DNA of 64,000 bases from Topomyia yanbarensis (lineage: Eukaryota > Arthropoda > Insecta > Diptera > Culicidae), in contig NC_080671.1 of the NCBI RefSeq assembly GCF_030247195.1, positions 210,832,361 to 210,896,360 of the forward strand, written 5' to 3'. Numbering within the stretch: position 1 is the first letter of the stretch; every line of letters begins with the position of its first letter. Positions 55,340-64,000 of the stretch are shown piece after piece. The position numbers were made by a program, and so were the translations under genes. The notes beneath the pieces are model-generated. The model was not told the origin of the DNA. It made no database searches and saw only the letters and a list, made by a program, of their open reading frames with translations.

Positions 55340-58300
55340 AACTGAGGCAAAAATCATAAAAGTCTACAAATGCGCGAAAAGCAGGGGCGACGTGACGGAC
55401 AGATCAGGGCTCAAGTGATTAGAATCAAATCTGCCGTAGCAGTAGCGAATTAATGCCGTTACTGGAGAGTACTGAAAACGCTGAAAAGAGAACGATGACC
55501 ACGGAGATAGTGAAGTAAAGCCTATGAGACGCCGAAGGTTGACCGGTATTCCCATTCTGTGAAAAAAGCAAGGTTGGCAAAAGAAAGTGAAACAGCCGAC
55601 AAATTGAGAGTAGATGGCAAATCATAGAAACCGTAGAAGAGAGGAGGAAAAACAATAAGAAATGGATAAAAAGAAGACCATCGGTCGCACCAGGAGAGGT
55701 GTATGAGAGATGCTCTAGTCGTCAAAGAAAACGACGGCGTGACGGACGCTGCGATCCTCAAAATGGGTGAGAAAGGGTCCCAAGCTGAAGGAGCTGGAGG
55801 ACAATGTAGTAAGAACCAGGCGCACTCAGAAAGGCGAGATACTGTTTGAGCTGAAGAAGAATTAATTAATCAAGAGCTCGACCTATCTGAAACTTGTGGC
55901 AGAAGCGGTGGAAGGAGAAGCAAATGTGAGAGCTTTAGTTCAAGAAGCGGTGGTCGAATGCAGAAATCTGGACGAGATCACAACGGAAGACGAAGTGAGA
56001 AGCGCGCTACTAGAGAAATGTAACGTGACAAATAGCAGATGCCAATCAGGTTGAGGAAGGCATATAGTGGCACACAGACAGCAGCGATACACTTACCGCC
56101 AGCTACAGACAACCAGCTTATGTCGACCGGTAAGATCAAAGTCGGATAGTCGGTATACTCATTACAATTGATACCTAGAGCCACTAATCAAACGGAAAGG
56201 TGTTTCAGGTGTGTTTCGACCATCAGACGAGAAACTGTAGAGGACACATCTGATCTGTGCAGAAAATGTGGGGAGAAGGGACACATTGTTAGTGACTGCA
56301 CAAAGCAACCGAAGTGCTTGCTCTGCACGAATGATGCTTCTTATGTCCAGAGCACAAAAAGGCGAAGGCAAGCCAATGATGATTGGGATAGCCCAGCTTA
56401 ACCTCAATTATTGCGAAATAGCACAGCAACTGTTGTGTCAGTCAACAACAGAAACGAAGGGCGACGTTGCAATTATTTCAGAGGTGTTTCGTGTTCCTCC
56501 CGATAACGGTAACTGGGTGGTGGATAGTGCAGAGATGGCTGCAATTCAAGTAATGGGTGGTTTCCCTGTCCAAGAGATGATTGATAACACACACGAAGGC
56601 TTTGTGATCGTCAGGATCATCGGTGTATTCGTCTGTAGCTGCTGTGCTCCTCCGAGATGGACACTAGAACAGTACAATCAGATACTGGACGCACTAACCG
56701 AACTAGTCGGACGAACACCAGTTGTTAGTATACCTTAACGCTTAGGCCGTGGAGTGGGGTAGCAGGCTGATCACCGCAAGAGGTTTCAGCATGTTGGAAG
56801 CCCTGGCGTCGTCCAACGAGTGTATTGGTAGAACGAAAGGTTCAGCATCCTTAGTGCTGCCGTTGATGTAAACAGTGGATAATCTGGTGACAATCGAGTC
56901 TCCAACGACGAGCTTCTTATAGTGACAAAAGGGCTGGATGCGAAGAAAGCTCCCGTTACGAAAACGGTATCCCTAACGTGGCACTGAAGACCGCGATGCT
57001 GGCGTTTCCGAACAAGTTCAGGATAGTCCTACAGAAATGCCTGGAAGATGGCTACTTCGCGAATAGATGGAAGATCCAGAAGCTAGTGTTGCTGCAAAAC
57101 CAGGGATTCAGCACCGTATCATCCTACATGCCTACACAAGGAGATTCAACATCGTATCAGCCAACATGCCTGCTGGATGTCTTCTGGAAAGGGTCATCCT
57201 CAACAGGCTGACGACCTACGCTGAAAGTGAGAATGGACTATAGCAGAGACAGTTCGGATTCCGGAAAGGGATATCGACGGTGGACGCCATCGACACAGTC
57301 ATCGTGAGTGCGGAGAAAGCACCGAAGCAAACGAGAAGGGGAAAACGCTATTGTTCCGTGTTAACGATCGACGTGAAGAACGCGTTCAGAAGTGTCAGCT
57401 GGGTGGCTATCGCCGTAGCGCTGCACAGTATGCGGGTTCCGGACTATCTGTGCAAGGTTCTGAAAAGTTGCTTTCAGAACCGAGTGTTGCTCTAAGGAAA
57501 ACGAACATGGGCCAGAGGTCGATTAGGACCACTCTGATACTCCTCAGGGCACTTGGCCCACGCTCTGGAATATAATGTACAACGGAATGTTAACACTGCA
57601 ACTGCCCAGGTGAATTTAGATCGTCGGCTTTGCAGATGACGTTGGCCTGACAATAACCGTCGAGACCCTGGAGGAGGCGGAGATGTTGACGGTAGAGACA
57701 ATAAGCGTCCTGGAAATCTGGATGGTTGATATCAAGTTGCAGGTGACTCACCACAAGACGGAGGTAGTGCTGCCGGAAAAGAAATCAAGGTGTCGTGATC
57801 AGCGTCAGCGGACACTCAATACCATCGATGCGCGCGCTAAATCACCTAGGTGTGGTATTCGACGATCGGTTCAACTAAAGCATCCATGTTTACTATGTAT
57901 GCGAGAAGGCAGCGAGAACAACTAACGTACTGGCAGGGATCATGCCAAACGTCGGAGCAAGACGGCTCCAGGCGAACCGGTCTAGGCTGCTGCACTGAAC
58001 TCAAAGCGAAACCGGACGACGTTGACAAACACAAGCAGCACCTACTGACTGGCCCGTTGAGTACGCAAGGTCCCCCGCCGGCACTATACCCAGTAGATCA
58101 AGAAGAAGCGGGGAGCTAAATGGTTCACGGAAACGAAAATTGGTATCGGGAGAAGTCTACCGCCGGGGAATTCACTGTAGGGTGATTCACCACCGTGCGT
58201 GGACTATCCGACTGCATCAAGCCAAGCAAGGTGGTGACATATTTTTCAATATTAAGAGCAATAGTACTCAGGGAAGAGCAAGGAGTTGAAGGAAGAAAGT

Positions 58301-58720
58301 AACGAGAGAAATTCCGCCTCAGGGAATTTTCAGTCGGAGTAGAGTGAGTTCACTGCCGGGGACTACCCGAGTAGCTTGGAAAAAGACTGAGAGCTGCAAG
58401 TCACACAGAAACAGGAGTTAAATGGAATCAGCAGCTATGGTTCACTGAGACAGGAGGTAAATGGCGATGTAATAGATGAAGACGAAAAGCATGAGTCGAG
58501 AGCTCAGATCCATAGAGATTATTTGTTCGACGAAACATGGGAAGTATTTTCGGTATTTTCAAGGGGTAACTAGACGGTTAAATTGGATAGACCCGAAGGT
58601 ATCAGCGAAGCTTCGAGAGGTCCATTAGCGGGAGTATCTCAGGCCGCCATACTCGACCCAACACTGTGGAATATAATGTATAGCGAGGTGTTAACACTGG
58701 AACTGCTCGGAAGAGTTGAG
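55340..58720 (+). pseudogene. Decayed R1-clade retrotransposon (gag, endonuclease, RT remnants)
   Basis: Gag core TQKGEILFELKKN and LVQEAVVECRNLDEITTEDE near 55830-55990, paralogous to the 33 kb element. Zinc knuckles CFRCVSTIRRETVEDTSDLC-type, CRKCGEKGHIVSDC and CLLCTND lie near 56196-56335. The endonuclease start AQLNLNYCEIAQQLL (56384 on), VIISEV-like text, VRIIGVFVCSCCAPPRWTLEQ and TELVGRTPVV follow, then a break. RT pieces: KCLEDGYFANRWKIQKLVLL, FGFRKGISTVDAIDTVIV, LTIDVKNAFRSVSW (motif A), IVGFADDVGLTITV (motif C), VTHHKTEVV. Many frameshifts, stops and a deletion between endonuclease and RT. Dead. Confidence 0.82.
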
Positions 58721-59602
58721 ATAAAGGATATACGGAATCAAATGCCATTATTTTGAAATAGCTTGAAAACTATTTTTCCATTAGGCATTTTATATTGAAA
58801 TTCTGGATGAATTTTTTTGAATGTGTCTTTTTAAATTGTGAAAGTTTCAGTATCAATTGAATGGCTGGCGTCCAAAAGGGGCTAAAAACTTTCGCATTTC
58901 CAAATTAACATTGTTTTTATTGTTAAAATACACGATTTTATTAGAAATTCATTGGTTTATGTTGTCTAGCAAAAATAAGACCATTATATGAACTACCTTT
59001 CAATTCACGAGCATTTTCGAATTTCGAAGGGTTAATCTCGGGGGTACCTTGGGTCCAAAAGGGGGTAAACCACAATTCACACGTCCTTTCTCGATCTTTC
59101 GTTTTAGAGTTATGGTGTTCGGCAAAGTTGTTGCAAGGCTTCTAGCGCTTTATTTGATCATTTCATATTAGAATTCAGTCGCTACGACGATGCTGTAATC
59201 AACTTTTTAATGGAACGAGATAAAAAGATGGTGTCTCCAACAAAGTTTTATGTCAGGTTTATAAGCATCTTTCGAAGATACTCACTTTGTAGGTCCTACA
59301 AGTTTCGAAATATGGCGCATTTTTGGAAACATAATCTGTAAGTAAATTTTTCAATCAAAGCATGCTGTATCTCGAAACATACAGGACCTACAAAATTTGC
59401 ATATATAAAAGATATATTGAAAATGATAGAACATGCAACCTACAATTTTCTCGAAGACACCACATTTCTATATAGCTTTATTAAAAATTGATAAGCGCCC
59501 TAGCGACTGAATTCCGAACTAGTATGATTCAACCAAATAAAGCGTTAGGTGCCATACACCAACTTTTCCGAAGACACTTAACTACATAACGGAAGATAAT
59601 AA
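58721..59602. repeat. Inverted-repeat region, probable old TIR element
   Basis: Arms at about 59117-59190 and 59496-59573 share (T/A)AGCGCTTTATTTG-like text and (A)GAATTCAGTCGCTA. Further out, GGCTGGCGTCCAAAAGGGGC (58864) is answered by its inverse GTCCCTTTTGGACGCCAGCT at 62109-62128, so a 3.3-kb element with ends at about 58862 and 62131 carrying the two MITEs between is possible. Confidence 0.5.
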
Positions 59603-60355
59603 GGGGCCATACACAAATGACGTAGCTTTTTTCTGGCGATTTTCGACCCCTCCCTCCCCCCTCGTAGCATTTGGTCACAAAATTCTAACCTCCCCCTTGT
59701 AAATGACGTAGCATATCTCTAAACCCCCCCCCCCCCCGCAACGTGACCGGGAGATGAAAAAATTACATGTTTTTCAATTCTTTTAAATATATGTCCTTAC
59801 AAAATGTTTGACGACTTTTATCAACATCTTCATTATAACAGCAAATTGCCTACAAAAGAAGCCCATTTCATGACAAATATAGTGTGGATAGTTTTGTTTA
59901 GAATTTTACATGTCATAAAGCATGAAGAAAAGTTCACAAAGCTGCAGCTGCCAACGATTTTAGGAAGCATAAGCTCAACTAAATTACTAAATTTTCTTTG
60001 ATTGAATCCGAAAGAAAATTTAATTCAGCTACCAAAATAAGTCTACTAGTTAGAAATATTAGCTAACTTATGTGGAAATTTAAATCCGCATGAAAAATCT
60101 ATCCTTTTCTTTGCGAGCCTGCCATTCCGCGAACAGTAAAATTTACAAAATGAAAAACCGCGTGAAAATCAACTTAGGAATGGAGGAACATTAAATTGTT
60201 TTCTCTAATTAATGGGTTTTAATGCCCGCCAAAAAAATTAAACTTAATGCTACGTCGCACAACTTCTGACCCTACCCTCCCCCTCGTCACACTTCGTCAC
60301 AAATTTGGTGTACCCCCCTACCCCCTAAAATGCTACGTCATTTATGCATGACCCC
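59603..60355. mobile_element. 753-bp MITE, ATGACGTAGC family (copy 2)
   Basis: Ends GGGGCCATACACAAATGACG and (reverse-complement) GGGGTCATGCATAAATGACG, both followed by TAGC and C/G-rich subterminal runs. TAA-like flanks on both sides. Related to 5036-5191. Confidence 0.8.
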
Positions 60356-60535
60356 TAATTGATTCTACGTTTTTATTTAATTTTCCGACCACAATGTACC
60401 GTTTTTCTCTTGATCCCTTATTGGTCGGTCAACTTTCAATGTAGCGACATGACACTTTCACTGGAATTTTCGAAAAATTACGTTTAACAATATACATTCA
60501 CGCAAGAAATCTATATTGGATAGAAAATAGCCATA

Positions 60536-61892
60536 GGGGAATTGTGGGAAAAACCGACACTGTGGGTAAAACCGACACCCCACAACTTTTCCTAGAAATC
60601 AAATTTTTATTCATTTCATAATGATACAATATTATTAGTACGTTTATTTAGAGCATTTGAAGAAAAATTGGATTTACGTTAGTGCGCCATAGTGTGTGTC
60701 ATAAAAATTAACAAAACATTCGACAGCAGCGTTCATACTCGTCTGGAAGTAAAATTTCGTTGGTAGATTTTAAGGTTTTAACCGAACGAAAGCTTTTCAA
60801 ATCACCCCATTTTTCAGTACCTATTATTATCGGCCTGTCCTATGATCAACTAGGTGCATTGAAGACGAGTTTGAAAAATTCAATATTTTTAATTGCTTTT
60901 ATAAAAAAATGTGCGCTGTTGGGGTAAAACCGACACCCTATGGTTAGGGTAAAACCGACACCCTGTTAAGATGGTTGTGTATAGTTGCGATTCATTTCAA
61001 AATACTGGGGATCTTTGTGACACTTCAATTAGCCTATTAGAACACTATAGTATTAGCAGAAACACACAGAAATACTTTTATTGTGTTTATTTCTTGGAAG
61101 TCTCCTTAAAAATCAAAAATTGGAATTTTTGCTTATCTGATTCTAACGAAGCTTTTGCTATTTCTGCAAAAAGGTCATCAAACCGAATTTATAGTGTTCT
61201 CTTGGTTTGTCATAGACGAATTTTATCACAATGAGACAATGATATTATGTATACTCCAATAGATCGTTGATGATCAGAGTCTGAAAAATCAAATCTGAAA
61301 AAGATAGTTTTACTAAGAAGTGTGTGTGTCACTTACAAGTGAATGAATCCAATTAGCAGAACGTAGAACGCTTGAAAATCTTCTCTTATGAAATAAAATG
61401 ACACTGGAGGTTGCAATGATGTGCGCAAGGATTATTTGGAAATACTCATATCAATAAATAATCCTATAGCATAAAATACTCTTATTTATAGTACTACGCT
61501 TTCGAACTTTCTTCCCCTCACTACATGATGAAGCAATAAAAAGCACATATTTGCATCATACATACTCACACTTTATTAATCAAGCATATATCTCATGTTT
61601 AATAAAGATAAAGATTTTAATAAAGTGGAGAGAAAATAAATTAAAGGGGGTGTCGATCTTACCCCTATGGGGTGTCGGTTTTACCCGCAGTGCTTACAAA
61701 AAGTCACTTTGTTTTCCAAGTTTTACAACCAATATTTTTTAATGAAATTAATTTTTTGAAGTGCTGAAAAAATTAAGTCTTGTTAAGAATTTTCTGAAGA
61801 AGAATTCTGCATAAAAATTATAATTTTATTGGTTTTGTGGCAACTTAGAAAAAGTGTTAAGCTTAAGGTGTCGGTTTTAACCATAATTCCCC
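60536..61892. mobile_element. 1357-bp TA-flanked element with GTAAAACCGACACCC motifs
   Basis: Ends GGGGAATTGTGG and (reverse-complement) GGGGAATTATGG, TA at 60534-60535 and 61893-61894. The motif GTAAAACCGACACC occurs in outer and inner pairs: direct at about 60550-60585 and 60925-60962, inverted at about 61649-61690 and 61868-61880. No transposase frame of recognisable type; an 87-residue frame (60971-61234) is unassigned. Confidence 0.8.
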
Positions 61893-62131
61893 TACATAGC
61901 AGTTATGTGAGTGGCACTCACATTCAGGAACGACTGTTTGGGCCAAAACGTCAACTCACAATGCAATCAAACTAAAAACAGTATTATATCGAGTTATGTA
62001 AGCTACAACATTACATTTACTGATGGCAAATGGATCGATTATTTTTTCTTGAAACCTCGGAAAAAGAATGAGAAAACTCGAATTTCCATAAAACACAATG
62101 TGGGACTAGTCCCTTTTGGACGCCAGCTAGT

Positions 62132-62580
62132 ACTGGGGTAACCTACATGGTTAACTTGGACTGCTAATAGCAAAAAATCTAAAAATTTAAATTTTCAAAT
62201 TTCTCAAATGACAGTCCGCATAAATTACTTAGAACTATTAAAAAATACAAAAATGTCAATTTTGGAAAAATAATTGTAATTGTAAATAAGAAAAATAATT
62301 GTAAATAAGTAATTGGGTATCTCCTCCTCTATACTGAAGTATGGCGTTTCCAGCTTGGGCTGCTGCGCTGAGCTTAAAGAGGAAACAAACAAAGCTAACG
62401 TGCACGTATCTTCTAATGGCTATTCGTGTCGCGGGCGCGTACTGAACGGTATCGTCGATACCAGTGGAGGAATACACGAAATTTAAGGAGACTTAGAGTG
62501 GACTCGTTGGCAAAATGGCTACAAGAACAGAACAACGCGGAAATAGCTGTATCGGTTTGGATATGATTCATCACCACTTG
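62132..62580. other. Unassigned spacer
   Basis: No gene identified; a GC-richer segment at 62330-62560 has no recognisable domain. Confidence 0.35.
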
Positions 62581-63260
62581 TTTATTCAATTCGTTTATTT
62601 GATAAGGCACGTTTGCGTTAGCTTAAAGGTGCCATTTTTTTGTTTTACATTTTGAATTCCTTTAAATTAGGGTGTTACACATTTAAATAATATTTTGTTT
62701 TTATATAATGAAACCAAAGAAATTTCACAGCTAACCTATACATATACAAGAGGGGATAATATAATATTCATAAGATTAGGGGGTCATTTTTGTGTTTTTG
62801 TATAGTAATGCACTTTGGGATTTTTAGCAGGGAGATTATTGAAGCAATTAATTATTAACATTTTACATATTAAAACTAGAAATAACTAGAGGGAGTGGTT
62901 CAATTTTATCAAGATTAGGGGGATTAATTAGGGTTATTTTTAAGTATTGGTACTGTTGGGCATTTCTTAACGAGATTTTATATTGATCAACTAAAACTAG
63001 AGGACAGGAGGGCACTTAAGTTTTGCGAAGATATTCAAGAGGGAGAAGGGGGATGGAGTGTGAAGTCCTACATCTGTGTATCAGAGACAGAGGAAAGGGG
63101 GTGGACAGGGAAAGGGGGGGGGGGGTAAGATATCAAACTTTTAGTTTCCGGCATCGGGAATCAACGGTAAGGATTACAGATTCGGACAGATGCATCATGT
63201 ATTGGGACACCGGGCGGTCTTTCTCGAGCCGGCAGGGGTCCTCCAGACTTTTCGTCATCA
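62581..63260 (-). mobile_element. 3'-terminal fragment of the I-group family (about 680 bp)
   Basis: The reverse complement ends GTGCCTTATCAAATAAACGA ATTGAATAA. It matches the 3' untranslated region of copy 3 (38696-39520), including GATCAACTAAAACTAGA and TTTCCGGCATC, without the 190-bp duplication. Contains a G11-type run near 63113. 5'-truncated; TCATCAC at both flanks is a possible target duplication. Confidence 0.83.
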
Positions 63261-64000
63261 CTTTGTCCGGAGTGTGTGAATAGGCATATGGCACCCGAAT
63301 ACGTGGATTTCGAAGTCCATAGATTCAAAGAACTTGTCCTTCGTGATAGTCCATATTATTATTGAAGAGGTGTCTCATGAGGAACATACTTGGAACGCTG
63401 TCATCAGAGTAGTGACGCCTATACTCTTCAGGCTGCACTGCAAGTGGCGAAGGGGTCATCAAAGTAGCACTGCCGGCTAGAAAACCGCCATGAAACAACT
63501 ATTCGGGAGAAATTCCGGAGTTCGGGAGATCCCGGTCTACTCCATCGGAGTAGATTAGACCGGTTGTGTGTCGTCCAGGCGCCGATGTACCGGATGCAAC
63601 GCTCCACCTGGAATCGCCGGACTGATCTCGACACTCTATCGGGTAGCTCGTGAGCGGGCTAGATCCACCACTGGATCTGTATCGAATAGATCGAAGCGAA
63701 GCTGGAAGTTCACTTACCCATTGGTACCCAGGAAAATTCCGTCGCCGGAGAACTGGCAGTCGTAGTAGAGTAGTTTCATCGCTGAGAAATATTCGAAACT
63801 GGAGTATTACTCATGGAATCAGCAACTAAACGGCTCACGACAACAGGAGCTACATGACTCACAGAAACCGAAGCTAAACAGTTTGCGATATTTTCCGTAT
63901 GAGAATATCCGAGTGGAGTTCGGTGCGAAATTTCTCAATTACGCAGAGGTTCTAAGAGGTGTAATGTATGGCGAGAATGACGAAACGCAAGACGCAGCTA
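63261..64000 (+). mobile_element. R1-type 3' untranslated debris
   Basis: Phrases such as ATGGAATCAGCAACTAAACGG, CACAGAAACCGAAGCTAAAC and GTAATGTATGGCGAGAATGA parallel those at 58390-58700 downstream of the decayed R1 copy. No coding domain is readable. Low confidence. Confidence 0.45.

Overview
The window is eukaryotic nuclear DNA, most likely from a culicine (Aedes-like) mosquito. This is inferred from a spliced host gene with short 64-65 bp introns and an insect-type hnRNP U protein, from Jockey/Juan-like, I-group, R1/Waldo-like and RTE-like retrotransposons, from a tRNA-derived SINE, and from very dense MITEs. No species-level marker is visible. There are no operons, no CRISPR array and no prokaryotic genes. 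About three quarters of the window is recognisable transposon sequence. A 500-N assembly gap lies at 35311-35810.

Layout. 0.75-1.3 kb: SINE with a 16-bp target-site duplication (TSD). 1.6-7.2 kb: a Juan-like reverse transcriptase (RT) relic and a MITE cluster. 7.7-17.4 kb: two I-group retrotransposons (ORF1, endonuclease, RT, RNase H) head to head. 19.9-22.0 kb: the only host gene seen, four exons of an hnRNP U-like protein (basic S/T-P-x-K region, SPRY domain, start of the P-loop kinase region) on the + strand. The exon carrying the P-loop was not found, so everything from 22013 onward may lie in a very long intron or beyond a rearrangement. 22.1-22.9 kb: foldback element built of CCGCGTAAAT-type repeats. 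23.6-34.6 kb: an R1-clade, Waldo-like element on the - strand sitting inside a (TG/CA)n microsatellite. It is split by a 5.67-kb hAT-like element, which itself carries three MITEs. 35.8-38.6 kb: a 673-bp-arm near-perfect palindrome around (TA)136, with a non-LTR element in one arm only. 38.7-42.1 kb: third I-group copy with a 14-bp TSD. 42-51 kb: MITEs, an RTE-like relic split by a hAT-like insert, and a 1.5-kb TIR element. 51.4-54.8 kb: an ORF1-only (HAL1-like) retrotransposon split by a TA-flanked element made of 312-bp tandem repeats, itself hit by a hAT MITE. 55.3-58.7 kb: decayed R1 element. 59-64 kb: TIR elements, an I-group 3' fragment and R1 debris.

The main value of the window is its record of nested insertions: several direct repeats and empty sites can be read from the sequence itself and give relative insertion order and target preference. 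No transposon gene set looks fully intact. The best preserved protein is the R1 reverse transcriptase at 24552-26755.
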